From: Sphingomonas sp. UNC305MFCol5.2
Lineage (GTDB): Bacteria; Pseudomonadota; Alphaproteobacteria; Sphingomonadales; Sphingomonadaceae
Length of the DNA: 64,000 nucleotides
Reading direction: 5' to 3'
Assembly (NCBI RefSeq): GCF_000712135.1
Contig: NZ_JOOE01000001.1
Location: 1,240,001-1,304,000 of the forward strand
The position numbers and the translations under genes are program-made. Shown piece after piece: positions 44,902 through 53,964 of this stretch (its first letter is position 1; the number at the start of each line of letters is the position of its first letter). The notes beneath the pieces are model-generated. The model worked only from the letters and a program-made list of their open reading frames with translations. It was not told where the DNA came from and searched no databases.

Positions 44902-45315
44902 TCAGCTCCGGCTGGCGGCGATCTCGACGATCAGCGCGCGCGAGACGCCGGGTTCGACGGCCCTGAGCGCGGCGTTCAGATCATGATCGAGGCGCCCCGC
45001 ATCGACTGCGCGCATCCCCGAAGCGTTGAGCCGGGCGAATTCGAGCGCGGCGGCGACGGTCGCCTCGCGCAATTTGGGCATCCCGGCGACCGCCCGGGAC
45101 AGCGCCTCGACACTGGACGCCTCGATGACGAGTTTTAGGCGCATGTTGCCGGCGATGCGATCGGCCTCGATGATCGGCACGACCACTTCCTCCATCGGCA
45201 GGAGGTTGACCCCGCCGGCGACGGTGCCGACGCTATTGCCGGACGCCTGGGCCCCGCCGCCCGGAAAGGGCACCAGCGCCGTCGTCAGCGCAAGCGCGGC
45301 CACGGATCTACGCAC
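44902..45315 (-). CDS. Secreted protein with FliL-like C-terminal pattern
   Basis: A 137-residue protein with a GTG start after GAGGAG and a signal peptide (RRSVAALALTTALVPFPGGG, then AQA). The mature part reads VVVPIIEADRIAGNMRLKLVIEAS and MPKLREATVAAALEFARL. It ends with a helix and strand (HDLNAALRAV then RALIVEIAAS). This order resembles FliL periplasmic domains, but the match is weak. It is divergent from two unknown flagellar-locus genes across a symmetric promoter core. Confidence 0.5.
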   Translation of the reverse strand: MRRSVAALALTTALVPFPGGGAQASGNSVGTVAGGVNLLPMEEVVVPIIEADRIAGNMRLKLVIEASSVEALSRAVAGMPKLREATVAAALEFARLNASGMRAVDAGRLDHDLNAALRAVEPGVSRALIVEIAASRS

Positions 45316-45355
45316 GTCAAAACTCCTCGGTCGGACGGCCGGGTGCGCGCCCACG

Positions 45356-45367
45356 CCTCTATAATAG
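45356..45367. promoter_or_regulatory. Symmetric promoter core between 45315 and 45394
   Basis: CCTCTATAATAG contains CTATAATAG, close to the core on the + strand and partly self-complementary. It is 27 bases before the GTG at 45394 and 41 bases from the divergent start. Confidence 0.45.
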
Positions 45368-45393
45368 AATGAAATGAGCAAGAAGGTGTCACA

Positions 45394-45669
45394 GTGAGCC
45401 ACGATCAACGCCCGGGAAGGATGCGCGTCGTCCAGGATCCGGCCGGAGTCCAACGCCGCCGCGGCGATGCGACGACGATCGAGGCCGATCCTGATTCCTT
45501 CGAAGTCGTCGGGGGTGCCGGCGTCGCGGCGAGTGCCGCGAATGCCGCGATCGACGCCACGGTCGTTCGGAAAGATGGACTTCCGCTGCTTCCGGCCGGG
45601 CTGTTCCTGCTCGCCTGCCTGGCCGGCGGCGTGCTCGTCGGCGTCGTCCGACCGCTCGGGCTCGGCTGA
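45394..45669 (+). CDS. Unknown small membrane protein of the flagellar island
   Basis: A 91-residue product with a GTG start after AGAAGG. The N-terminal 65 residues are polar. The C-terminus is one membrane helix (PAGLFLLACLAGGVLVGVV). This gives a tail-anchored layout. It overlaps the next gene by one base, so the two are coupled. I do not recognise the family. Confidence 0.55.
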   Translation: MSHDQRPGRMRVVQDPAGVQRRRGDATTIEADPDSFEVVGGAGVAASAANAAIDATVVRKDGLPLLPAGLFLLACLAGGVLVGVVRPLGLG

Positions 45670-47441
45670 TGCGCACTGCGCTCATCGCCTTGCTCGCCGG
45701 CGCCACCACCGTCACCCCGCACGCGGCCGGTACCGATGCCGCGACCGCCGCGGCGTCACGCCCGGGAACCGGCGCCGCGACCTGGATATTGCCGCCCTTC
45801 GCCGCCGAGCTCGCGCAGGCGCCGATGATCACCGGCGCTTCGGGCTGGCACGGCGAGACCGGCGAAGCCGGCTGGGCATCGCTCGCCGCCTCGCGCCCCG
45901 AAAACCGCCAGATGCGCCGCTGGACCTATGCGCTCGGCCTGATCGGTGAAGGCCGCGGCGCCGAGGCGCTCGGCGTGCTCGACGTGATGCAGGCGGGCGA
46001 CCGCGATCTCGGTCTCGTCGCGCCCTATCTCCTCGCCCGCGGGGTCGCATTGACCTTGGTCGAGCGTGACGAGGAGGCGATTTCCGCACTCTCCGCCGAA
46101 GAGCTCGCGGGCAATCCCGAGGCCTGTGCCTGGCGGCTGCGCGCCTTCGCGCATGCCGGCGCCGCCGAGGATGCGATCCGCCAGGTCAATTGCGCGCTGC
46201 CCGCGATCAACGGCCGCAGCCCCGAAGCGCGCGCGCCCTTCGTACTCGCCGCCGCCGGCGCCGCGATCAATGCCGGCCAGCCCAGGCCTGCGCTCGCTTG
46301 GCTCAAGCTGTTCGGCGATCGGAATCCCGATGCCAATGTCCTGCGCGGCCGCGCCCTCGTCGCTACCGGGGATCCGCAGGGCGGTCGTCTCCGCCTCGAA
46401 CGCGCCGCACGCAACGGCGACGCCGCGATCCGCGCCCAGGCGAAGCTCGGCATGATCGAGGCGGGGCTCGCCACGCACAGCCTCGCCCCCGCCACCGCGA
46501 TGAATCAGCTCGAGGCGCTGCGCTTCGGCTGGCGCGGCGGCGCCGTCGAGCAGCGCGCGCTCGAGATCGAGCTCCGTCTCGCCACCGAGGCGCACGACCT
46601 GCGCGGCCAGCTCCGCTCCGGTGCCGCGCTGATCCGCTATTTCAGGCTCGGCAAGAAAGCCGCGCCGATGCTCGCCGAGCTTCAGGCGGCACTGGGTGCG
46701 GCGCTCGCGCCGGACAGCAGCGTGTCGCTGGCCGAGGCCGCCGGCCTCTATTGGGATTTCCGCGAGCTCGCCCCCGCGGGCGGCGAGGGCGATGCGCTCG
46801 TTCTTCGCCTCGCCGGCCGCCTGCAGGACGCTGGCCTCTATGCCCGTGCCGCGGAGTTGCTCCAATATCAGCTCACCCAGCGTGCGCAGGACGTGGCGCA
46901 GGGTCCGCTCTCGGTGAAGGTCGCAACGCTCCACATCCTCGCCGGTCGGCCCGACCGCGCCCTCGATGCGATCCGCACCACCGAGCAGGCCAGCTATTCG
47001 GACGCGATGCGGTACGATCGCAAGCGTGTCGAGGCCGTCGCGCTCCACCGTCTCGGCAAGATCGACGCGGCGATGGCCGCGCTCGATGGCCTGCCCGACG
47101 CACGCGCGATCCGCGCCGAAATACGCTGGCAGGCAAAGGACTGGAACAGCTTCGTCGGCGAGAACGCCCTTCCCGCTCCCAAGGGCCTGAGCGAGCCCGC
47201 CCAGGCCGCAGTGCTCCGTCAGGCCGTCGCGCTGGCAATGCTCGGCCGCGAGGACCAGCTCGAGGCACTCCGCGCGCGCTATGCCGCGGCGTTCAAGACC
47301 CTGTCCGCCGGCCAGGCGTTTGACGTGCTGACCCGGAAAGTCGGCAGCATCGATCCCGCCGCGATCGGCGCGGCGATGACCGCGATCCCGCAGGCGAGCC
47401 CCGCCGGTACCATCGGCGACCTGCTCGACGCGACGTCGTGA
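45669..47441 (+). CDS. Exported TPR-like helical-repeat protein of the flagellar island
   Basis: The 590-residue protein has an N-terminal signal (ALIALLAGATTVTPHAAG) and then an almost entirely helical body with repeat-like pairs. Examples are MRRWTYALGLIGEGRGAEAL, YLLARGVALTLVERDEEAIS, LAWLKLFGDRNPDANVLRGR and ALDAIRTTEQASYSDAMRYD. Its TPR-type solenoid suggests a scaffold or assembly factor in the periplasm. No catalytic motif is visible. It is followed directly by a strong bidirectional terminator and then flgL on the other strand. Confidence 0.65.
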   Translation: MRTALIALLAGATTVTPHAAGTDAATAAASRPGTGAATWILPPFAAELAQAPMITGASGWHGETGEAGWASLAASRPENRQMRRWTYALGLIGEGRGAEALGVLDVMQAGDRDLGLVAPYLLARGVALTLVERDEEAISALSAEELAGNPEACAWRLRAFAHAGAAEDAIRQVNCALPAINGRSPEARAPFVLAAAGAAINAGQPRPALAWLKLFGDRNPDANVLRGRALVATGDPQGGRLRLERAARNGDAAIRAQAKLGMIEAGLATHSLAPATAMNQLEALRFGWRGGAVEQRALEIELRLATEAHDLRGQLRSGAALIRYFRLGKKAAPMLAELQAALGAALAPDSSVSLAEAAGLYWDFRELAPAGGEGDALVLRLAGRLQDAGLYARAAELLQYQLTQRAQDVAQGPLSVKVATLHILAGRPDRALDAIRTTEQASYSDAMRYDRKRVEAVALHRLGKIDAAMAALDGLPDARAIRAEIRWQAKDWNSFVGENALPAPKGLSEPAQAAVLRQAVALAMLGREDQLEALRARYAAAFKTLSAGQAFDVLTRKVGSIDPAAIGAAMTAIPQASPAGTIGDLLDATS

Positions 47442-47455
47442 AGCAGGTCGGACAA

Positions 47456-47491
47456 GAAAAGGGCCAGCTGCGCGAGCAGCTGGCCCTTTTC
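47456..47491. terminator. Bidirectional terminator between the TPR gene and flgL
   Basis: GAAAAGGGCCAGCTG and CAGCTGGCCCTTTTC form a perfect 15-bp stem with a CGCGAG loop and A/T tracts on both sides. Confidence 0.92.
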
Positions 47492-47512
47492 TTTTGCCGG
47501 AACCGCGCCGGC

Positions 47513-48421
47513 TCAGCGGATATAGCTGACCAGGCTGAGGTCGGAGAGCTGCGAGAATACCGAATAGCTCGCCTGCAACATCGTCTTCTGCTGCGCGAGG
47601 TCCATCGCCACCTGGCCCAGATCCGCGTCCTCGTTGGTCTCGATCACGCCCTGGAGCAGCAGCGAGCGCTCATCGCCGCGCGTGGCGAGCGTCTCGACCT
47701 GGTTCTGCTTGCGGCCATTGTCCGCGTTGACCACCCGCAGGCTGTCGATCCCGGTGCCGAGCTCGTTCACCGCCTGCTTGAGTGCGGCGAGCTGCGCGGT
47801 GGTCGGCTTGGCGCCGATCGTCCCCGCCTGGGCGAGCGTCTGGAATGCCGTATACAGATCCTTGCCCACTGCGCTGGCGGTGATGCCATAGGTCACGTCG
47901 ACTCCGTCGGCGACGCGCGCGCTGGAGCGGACACCATCGTCCTTGAAGGCATCGGCCGCGCTGGTCGTTGCCACATCGGCAAGCGTGTCGGGCGTGAACG
48001 GCTTGCCCTCGGTCTGCGATCCGGCGAACAGCGGCGCGCCGCCCTCGCTACCGTTCAGCGAGGTGCGATACTGGCTGAACGCGGTCTCGATCGCCTCCTG
48101 CAGGCCGGCGGCGTCGCCGGTGCCGATCGCGTTGAGGATGTCGGTCTTGAGATCGCCTACGGCCTTCTCCATGCTTTCGAGGTGCCCCTGATAGATCGAC
48201 AGCGTCGTGCCGACGCGCTTCGACACCGTCGATTGGGCATCCTGGCGCGCGAGCAGGCTGTGCGCCGAGAGATTGCGCACGGTCTCGGTGCCGAGATCGG
48301 CGAAGTCCGCCGCCTTCTTGCCGGTCGAGAGGCGTTGCTGGGTGGTCGCCAGCGCTTCCTGCGAACGCTGGATCGCGCTCGACATGGTGCGCTGGAGCGG
48401 GATGGTGGCTACGCGAGTCAT
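47513..48421 (-). CDS. flgL: Hook-filament junction protein FlgL
   Basis: A 302-residue flagellin-like junction protein. The N-terminus reads VATIPLQRTMSSAIQRSQEA and LATTQQRLSTGKKAADFAD. The C-terminus has the coil VAMDLAQQKTMLQASYSVFS. FlgN (20567) is its expected chaperone. It is the third gene of the flgE-flgK-flgL operon. Confidence 0.93.
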   Translation of the reverse strand: MTRVATIPLQRTMSSAIQRSQEALATTQQRLSTGKKAADFADLGTETVRNLSAHSLLARQDAQSTVSKRVGTTLSIYQGHLESMEKAVGDLKTDILNAIGTGDAAGLQEAIETAFSQYRTSLNGSEGGAPLFAGSQTEGKPFTPDTLADVATTSAADAFKDDGVRSSARVADGVDVTYGITASAVGKDLYTAFQTLAQAGTIGAKPTTAQLAALKQAVNELGTGIDSLRVVNADNGRKQNQVETLATRGDERSLLLQGVIETNEDADLGQVAMDLAQQKTMLQASYSVFSQLSDLSLVSYIR

Positions 48422-48433
48422 AAGGGGCTCCGA

Positions 48434-50530
48434 TCAGACCATGTTGAGCAGGGTGTCGTACATCTCCGACGCAGTGGAGATCACGCGGGCGGCGGCGGAA
48501 TAGCTGTTCTGCAATATCACCATCTGCGCCAGCTCCTCGTCGATGTTGACGCCAGAGAAGCTGTCGCGGCGGTTGACGGCGTCGTCGCGCCGCGCGGCCG
48601 CGTCGAGCAGATTGTCGTTGGCCTGGCTCGCCTCGAGGCCGGCGCGGCCGAGCAAGAGGCTCGAGAAGCGCTCGATCGTGGTCTTGCCGTCCTTGCCGAG
48701 GTCGAGCGTGCTGGCGAGCTTGTCCACGAACGCCGTCGCGCCGCGGGTGTCGCCAGCGCCGAGCGCCTTGGCGCCGACCACCGCATTTTCCTGAAAGCGC
48801 GCAAGCGGCAGCTTGCCCGGGCTGGCGAGCACTTCGGGACGCACCTGCGCATTTTCGAGGCCGCTGGACGCGCCGGTCAGGCCGAGCATCGCGGTAAAGC
48901 CGCGCCCGGTGCCGAAGCGATCGGTCGAATCCGAGGGGATCGAGAGCGTCGCCCCCGACAGCGCGCCGGTGGGCTCGAAGCGCATACGCCCGCGATCGTC
49001 GAGGCTGAAGTCGCCAAAATCACCCAGCGGGCTCGCATTGAGCTCGCTCACAAGATCGCCGACGGGCCCGCCGGTAGCCGGGCTCAGCGTATAGCTGGTC
49101 AGCGCGCGGCCGGTGGCGTCACGAAGCACGATCTGGGCAGTCTCGCCCGTGGCGAAGCCATGCGCGTCGCCCGCCGCGAGCCCCGAAGGCACCAGCGAAC
49201 TCGAATCGCTGCGAACCATGTCGTTGAGCCCGAAATATTGCGATACGCCGACACCGGCGCGTGCGCTCGGATTGGCTTCGTTCTGCGCGACGACGACGCC
49301 GTTGCCGGCACCGTTCGCCTTGATGCTCAATTTGCCGTCGGTGAAGCTGGCAGTGGCGCCGCCGCCGAGGCCGGCGTTGATCGCAGTGACCATGTCGTCG
49401 ATCGTCGCGTTGGCGGGCATCGCGCTAAAGTCGATGCTGGTCTTGGCGACCAGAGTGCCGTCGGCCTTGGTCACTGCGAAGGTCGCGGCGCCGGTGAAGC
49501 CCAGCCGGTCGCTGCCGACCAGGCCGGTCTGGCGGCCGTCGAGGCTCGCGGGCGGCGGCACGGTGCTGCCGGCGTTGGAAACCGCGTTGAGCGCCTCGGA
49601 AAGCCCCGAGAAGAGCACACCCATCTGTTCGGAAAAGGCCGGAAGCGCGCGATCACGCAGATCGAGGAGTCCGCCGAGCTTGCCGCCGACCGCCGCGGAA
49701 TCGAGCTTCTCGCCCGTCGCCGCGCCCATCGCGCCACTATCCTCGGCGAAGCGGATCTCGATGTTGGGATAAGTGGGCTGCGAAGCGCTGGCTCCGCCAT
49801 TGGCATAGGAAAGCTGGCGCAGCTTTTTGTCGAGCAGCACCGCCCCGTTCGCGGTCTCGATCGTGACCCGGCCGTCAGGCTGATCACGCACATTGACCGA
49901 GATCAGGCCGCTGAGCTCCTCGATGGCGCTCATCCGCTGGTCGGCGGCACCGCCGATATTCTTGCCGAGCCCGGTCGCCGACGCGACCGTGCCGTTGAGC
50001 TCGTGGATGCGCTTGAGCAGGCTGTTGATTTTGTCGACCGAATAGCCGACTTCGGATTCCACGTCGCCGCGCAATCCATCCACATCGGTCTGGAGCTGCT
50101 GCATCGAATCGATCGCGTCCTGCACGTCGGACGTGAAGACCGCGACGGTCTGGGCCGAAGATTGCGAGCCCGTCATTGCCACCGCCGAAGCAGTGACTGC
50201 GTCGAGCCGCGCCGGCAGGCCCGAAGGCGCGCCCGGCTGGCCGAGCAGCGACTGGAGCCGATCGAGATAGCCCGCAGCGACGTCCGCCCGACCATAATCG
50301 CCCGCGCGGCGATAGACATTGGCTTCGAGGAAGCGGTCGGCGACGCGGCTGGGCTCGCCCACCGTGACGCCGCTGACCTGACCCGAGACCACGCCGGTGG
50401 TGAGGTTGACGCGCTCGCGCGCGTAACCCGACACGCCGACATTGGCGATGTTGTTCGAAACCGAGCGGAGTCCGGCCTGGGCTGCTGCCAGGCCGGAAAC
50501 CGCGGATCCGAGGATGTGATTGAGCGACAT
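48434..50530 (-). CDS. flgK: Hook-filament junction protein FlgK
   Basis: A 698-residue protein with the conserved N-terminus LNHILGSAVSGLAAAQAGLRSV and NIANVGVSGYARERV, and the C-terminus VNIDEELAQMVILQNSYSAA and TASEMYDTLLNMV. The middle is variable and Gly/Ser-rich. Confidence 0.96.
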   Translation of the reverse strand: MSLNHILGSAVSGLAAAQAGLRSVSNNIANVGVSGYARERVNLTTGVVSGQVSGVTVGEPSRVADRFLEANVYRRAGDYGRADVAAGYLDRLQSLLGQPGAPSGLPARLDAVTASAVAMTGSQSSAQTVAVFTSDVQDAIDSMQQLQTDVDGLRGDVESEVGYSVDKINSLLKRIHELNGTVASATGLGKNIGGAADQRMSAIEELSGLISVNVRDQPDGRVTIETANGAVLLDKKLRQLSYANGGASASQPTYPNIEIRFAEDSGAMGAATGEKLDSAAVGGKLGGLLDLRDRALPAFSEQMGVLFSGLSEALNAVSNAGSTVPPPASLDGRQTGLVGSDRLGFTGAATFAVTKADGTLVAKTSIDFSAMPANATIDDMVTAINAGLGGGATASFTDGKLSIKANGAGNGVVVAQNEANPSARAGVGVSQYFGLNDMVRSDSSSLVPSGLAAGDAHGFATGETAQIVLRDATGRALTSYTLSPATGGPVGDLVSELNASPLGDFGDFSLDDRGRMRFEPTGALSGATLSIPSDSTDRFGTGRGFTAMLGLTGASSGLENAQVRPEVLASPGKLPLARFQENAVVGAKALGAGDTRGATAFVDKLASTLDLGKDGKTTIERFSSLLLGRAGLEASQANDNLLDAAARRDDAVNRRDSFSGVNIDEELAQMVILQNSYSAAARVISTASEMYDTLLNMV

Positions 50531-50557
50531 CGCCTGTTGTTCTCGGATATTGGAGGA

Positions 50558-51859
50558 TTAACGCTTCAGGTCGCTCACTTCGCGCAGCATGTCGTCGACC
50601 GTGGTGATGATCTTCGACGACGCGCTATATGCCCGCTGGAAACGGATCATGTTGGTGAACTCGCCCGCCAGATCGACGGTCGAGGCTTCCAGCGAGTTGG
50701 AAGCGATCGCGCCTGCCCCGAGCTCGCCCGGTGCATTGAGCGTCATGCCGCCCGAGGCGCGGCTGATCGTATAGGCGTTACCCGACACGCGCGTGAGGCC
50801 GTCCGGATTCTGGAAAGTCGCGATCGGCAGCTGGAACACCGAGCGGGTCGAACCGTCCGAGAAGATCGCGTTGACGATGCCCTTCTTGTCGATCTCGACC
50901 GAGGAGAGATTGCCGAGCATGCCGCCGTCGACGTTGGACGAGATCAGCGAGCTCTCGCCGCCGGACTGGGTGATCCCGTCGATGCCGTCGTCGCTGCCGA
51001 TCGCGAGCGTGATCGGAACCGAACCGGCATTGTTGGTCCAGGTGACGTTGAGCGGGTTGAACAGTGCCGCGGTCGAACCCGTGCGATCGAGGCTGCCGTC
51101 GCCGTTGAACTTGATCGTGCCGCTGGCGAGCACGCCGCCCGGTGCGGTCACATCGCTGGCCGGGTTCGAATAGACTTCGCTCTGCCAAGTGTTCGGGCCG
51201 GTCTTGATGAAGCCCATCGTCACGCGGTGCGTGCCGCCCTGCGCGTCCGACACGTCGAACGAGCGGGAGAATTGCGGCGTGACGGTGCCCGAGGCCATGT
51301 CACCGGCGGTATAGGCGCCGGCATAGTTCGCGGTGGTCGACTGCAGGTTCATGCGCGCCTGGATGCGCGTGGTCGGCGAAGCGGTGCCGACCAGGTCGCT
51401 CACGCGCACCGGCTCGAGCGCCTCAACGCTGCCGGTGTTGGTGTAGTCGCCCGTGGCGTCGAGGCGCCAGCCATAGAGATAGAGGCCGGCCGGGTTGCGG
51501 AGATAGCCTTCCTCGTCGGGGCGGAACGCGCCGGCCCGGGTATAGGCGATATCGCTGCTCGCATCCGAGGTGGCGCGGGTCACGAAGAAGCCGCCGCCGT
51601 CGATCGCAAGATCGGTGCTGCTGCCCGAAGCCTGGAGCAGGCCCTGCTTGGAAACCATCGATACCGGCGCCGCGGCGACGCCGCCCGCCGAATAGTTGCT
51701 CTTGGCGCGGCCGTCGGTGACCATGGTGCGGAACTGGGCTTCGACGCCCTTGTAACCGACGGTGTTGATGTTGGTGATGTTGTCGGCGACGGTCGCCATT
51801 GCGCTCGCTTGAGCGCTGAGGCCGGACACGCCGGCATAGAGAGCGGAATAGAGGCTCAA
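50558..51859 (-). CDS. flgE: Flagellar hook protein FlgE
   Basis: A 433-residue hook protein with ALYAGVSGLSAQASAMATVA and DNITNINTVGYKGVEAQF at the N-terminus, and EASTVDLAGEFTNMIRFQRA at the C-terminus. The start is a TTG (LSLYSALY as the natural family N-terminus) preceded by AGGAG at good spacing. This unusual start codon is shared with fliF. A promoter-core variant lies about 50 bases upstream. Confidence 0.95.
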   Translation of the reverse strand: MSLYSALYAGVSGLSAQASAMATVADNITNINTVGYKGVEAQFRTMVTDGRAKSNYSAGGVAAAPVSMVSKQGLLQASGSSTDLAIDGGGFFVTRATSDASSDIAYTRAGAFRPDEEGYLRNPAGLYLYGWRLDATGDYTNTGSVEALEPVRVSDLVGTASPTTRIQARMNLQSTTANYAGAYTAGDMASGTVTPQFSRSFDVSDAQGGTHRVTMGFIKTGPNTWQSEVYSNPASDVTAPGGVLASGTIKFNGDGSLDRTGSTAALFNPLNVTWTNNAGSVPITLAIGSDDGIDGITQSGGESSLISSNVDGGMLGNLSSVEIDKKGIVNAIFSDGSTRSVFQLPIATFQNPDGLTRVSGNAYTISRASGGMTLNAPGELGAGAIASNSLEASTVDLAGEFTNMIRFQRAYSASSKIITTVDDMLREVSDLKR

Positions 51860-51909
51860 TGTATCACTCCTGACGACGCCCACGGATCGATCGCGCAGGC
51901 CACAGGTGC

Positions 51910-51919
51910 TTTGTAGGAA
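51910..51919 (-). promoter_or_regulatory. flgE-flgK-flgL promoter core
   Basis: The minus strand reads TTCCTACAAA, a variant of the core with C for T, about 50 bases before the flgE start. Confidence 0.45.
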
Positions 51920-51993
51920 GGAATTCTCGGGGGTCGGCTTCCGGGCGGGAGAAATTGCACCACCGACACGAAAGACCATCCCTGTCCGATTGC

Positions 51994-52037
51994 GCGGTTC
52001 CTTCTCCCCCTCCCGTCGAAAAGGGAGAAGGAACCGC
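51994..52037. terminator. Long hairpin between flgE and the methyltransferase gene
   Basis: GCGGTTCCTTCTCCC and GGGAGAAGGAACCGC form a perfect 15-bp stem around CCTCCCGTCGAAAA. It lies past the minus-strand methyltransferase stop and so may end that transcript. It is also reminiscent of the intergenic repeats. Confidence 0.55.
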
Positions 52038-52055
52038 CCTATTCACCACAGTGGA

Positions 52056-52721
52056 TCAGCCCAGCCGGATCGACAGCTCGACCTCGTCGCTGAATGGCAT
52101 CGACATATAGCCGTTGGCGATGTTGCCGACGCGCTCCAGATATTCGGGGCAATGATCGGCATTGTCGGCGATCAATATGGTGCCGGGCCGCAGGCGGTCT
52201 TCCAATCGGTCGAGGATGTCCGAATAGAGTGCCTTGGCGCCGTCGAGGAGGACGAGGTCGATCGTCTCGGGAAGATCGGTTGCCAACGTTTCCAGCGCAT
52301 CGCCTTCACGGAATTCGACAAGGTCCGCCAGTCCGGCCCGGGTGAGGTTGTCCCTCGCGCGAAGCAGCTTGGCCGGTTCGAATTCGCTGGTGATCAGCCG
52401 GCCGCCGCCATTGTCGCGCAATGCCGCGGCAAGATGTAGCGTCGATAGACCGAAGGACGTGCCGAATTCAACGATCGACGTCGCGCGGATCGCCCGCGAG
52501 AGCATGTAGAGCAGGCCTCCCACTTCGCGCGAAACCGGCAGCGCGAAATCGGCGAGCGCGGCATAGAAGTCGCGATACTCGGTCTTGCTGCGCATCAGCC
52601 GGCGATGATCTTCGCCGGTTATGCCCGCAAAAGCCGGGCTGGCTGCGGGCGGGTTGGCGTCTGCCTCGGCGAACAGGCGCGCGAGCAGGGGCGCCACGGG
52701 GGCACTCGAAAGCGTGGTCAT
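52056..52721 (-). CDS. Class I SAM-dependent O-methyltransferase
   Basis: The 221-residue protein shows the O-methyltransferase fold: SIVEFGTSFGLSTLHLAAAL as the SAM loop, RLITSEFEPAKLLRARDNL, FREGDALETLATDLPETIDLVLLDGAK as the acidic strand, and TILIADNADH. The small-molecule acceptor is unknown. It is divergent from a TetR gene with 96 bases between, which suggests TetR controls it. It is unrelated to the flagellar genes around it. Confidence 0.85.
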   Translation of the reverse strand: MTTLSSAPVAPLLARLFAEADANPPAASPAFAGITGEDHRRLMRSKTEYRDFYAALADFALPVSREVGGLLYMLSRAIRATSIVEFGTSFGLSTLHLAAALRDNGGGRLITSEFEPAKLLRARDNLTRAGLADLVEFREGDALETLATDLPETIDLVLLDGAKALYSDILDRLEDRLRPGTILIADNADHCPEYLERVGNIANGYMSMPFSDEVELSIRLG

Positions 52722-52770
52722 GCAGATTTCTCCAGTGGCGAGCGAGAAGATGCTTGCCGGCCGTCAAAAT

Positions 52771-52783
52771 ACGACTAGTTCGT
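52771..52783. promoter_or_regulatory. Candidate TetR operator
   Basis: ACGACTAGTTCGT is a near-palindrome in the divergent methyltransferase-TetR gap, a typical operator position. There is no direct evidence of binding. Confidence 0.35.
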
Positions 52784-52817
52784 CAGCTTTCGCTATTCGC
52801 ATTGCCAGGAGGCTTTG

Positions 52818-53459
52818 ATGACCACATCGAGCGGCACGCGTATCGCCTCGCGGAAAACCCCGAAGCAGGCCCGCTCGAACCAGCTGGTCGAGGCCGTGCT
52901 CGACGCCGCTGTTCAGGTTCTGATGCGGGAAGGCGCACAGCGTTTCACCACTGCGCGAGTCGCCGAGCGCGCCGGCGTTAGCGTGGGTTCGCTTTACCAA
53001 TATTTTCCCAACAAGGCGGCGATCCTGTTCCGCCTGCAGAGCGACGAGTGGCAGCGCACCGGTACCTTGCTGCGGAACATTCTGGAGGATCGGGCCACGC
53101 CACCCCTCGCCCGGGTACGCCGTCTCGTTCACGCCTTTATCCGGTCCGAATGCGAGGAAGCGGCGATCCGCATCGCGCTGAGCGATGCGGCGCCGCTGTA
53201 TCGCGACGCGCCCGAGGCGATCGAAGCCAAAGCGGAAAATGCGCAGATCTTCCGGACATTCTTGCGCGAGGCGCTACCCGGCGTACCCGATGCCCCGCGA
53301 GAGCTCGCCGGGGAGCTGGTCAAGACGACGCTCAGCGAAGTCGGCAGCCGTTTCTCGGAGATTCCGCGCACCGACGCGGAGATCGCAGACTGGTCCAAGG
53401 CATTGGCCGACATGCTCTGCGCGTATCTCGAGAGGCTGGCCGCCCCGGCGGCGTCCTGA
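52818..53459 (+). CDS. TetR-family transcriptional regulator
   Basis: A 213-residue regulator. The N-terminal HTH is clear: SNQLVEAVLDAAVQVLMREG, RFTTARVAERAGVSVGSLYQ, then YFPNKAAILFRL. The C-terminal ligand-binding part is all-helical. AGGAGG lies five bases before the ATG. It likely represses the divergent O-methyltransferase and itself. Confidence 0.9.
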   Translation: MTTSSGTRIASRKTPKQARSNQLVEAVLDAAVQVLMREGAQRFTTARVAERAGVSVGSLYQYFPNKAAILFRLQSDEWQRTGTLLRNILEDRATPPLARVRRLVHAFIRSECEEAAIRIALSDAAPLYRDAPEAIEAKAENAQIFRTFLREALPGVPDAPRELAGELVKTTLSEVGSRFSEIPRTDAEIADWSKALADMLCAYLERLAAPAAS

Positions 53460-53479
53460 GGACGTGTCGCCGCCGACTG

Positions 53480-53529
53480 GGCAAAATTTGCCGGGTCGCA
53501 CCGCTTACCCGGCGCATCCGTCCTATAAG
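53480..53529 (+). promoter_or_regulatory. flbT operon dyad and promoter core
   Basis: GGCAAAATTTGCC (53480-53492) is followed by TCCTATAAG (53521-53529). Spacing from GCAAAA to CCTATA is 35 bases, as at motA. The flbT start is 31 bases past the core. Confidence 0.65.
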
Positions 53530-53559
53530 AAGAACAAACGCACTCGAAAGGTTTGTTCC

Positions 53560-53952
53560 ATGCTCCGCATCACGCTTCGCGACGGCGAGAAGGCGATCGT
53601 CAACGGCGCCGTGCTCCGCGCGGTCGGCCGCACCCAGATCGCAGTCGAGAACCAGGTGTCGATCCTGCGCGGCCGCGAAGTCATGCAGCCCGAAGAAGCC
53701 ACCACGCCAGCGCGCCAGCTCTATTTCGCGGCGATGCTCGCTTATATCGATCCGGCCAACCGCGCCCAGCACCAGGACACTGTCGTCGCCCTGATCGGCG
53801 GCCTCGTCGCCACGCTGCCTTCTCCCGAGGCGCGCGCCGCCTGTCTCTCCTTCGCGCACGACATGGCGACCGGCGATTATTACAAGGCCCTCACCGCCGC
53901 GCGCGAACTGATCGGCTTCGAGGCCGTCGCCACCGAAGCCCAGGCCGCGTAA
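53560..53952 (+). CDS. flbT: Flagellin translation regulator FlbT
   Basis: A 130-residue FlbT. Family features are LRITLRDGEKAIVNGAVLRA, ENQVSILRGREVMQPEEATT and PARQLYFAAMLAYIDPANR. In Caulobacter, FlbT binds the flagellin 5' leader and lowers mRNA stability. The flagellin here has a leader of about 95 bases. FlbT heads flbT-fliI-fliJ-SLT, so its synthesis is tied to the export ATPase. Confidence 0.93.
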   Translation: MLRITLRDGEKAIVNGAVLRAVGRTQIAVENQVSILRGREVMQPEEATTPARQLYFAAMLAYIDPANRAQHQDTVVALIGGLVATLPSPEARAACLSFAHDMATGDYYKALTAARELIGFEAVATEAQAA

Positions 53953-53964
53953 GGACCGCGACCG

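Noticed and set aside
47438..51916. Very long + strand open frame (about 1490 codons) opposite flgL, flgK and flgE
   Set aside because: The composition is Arg/Ala/Gly/Asp-rich as expected for a GC-rich antisense frame. The minus strand encodes three clear hook proteins with proper starts.
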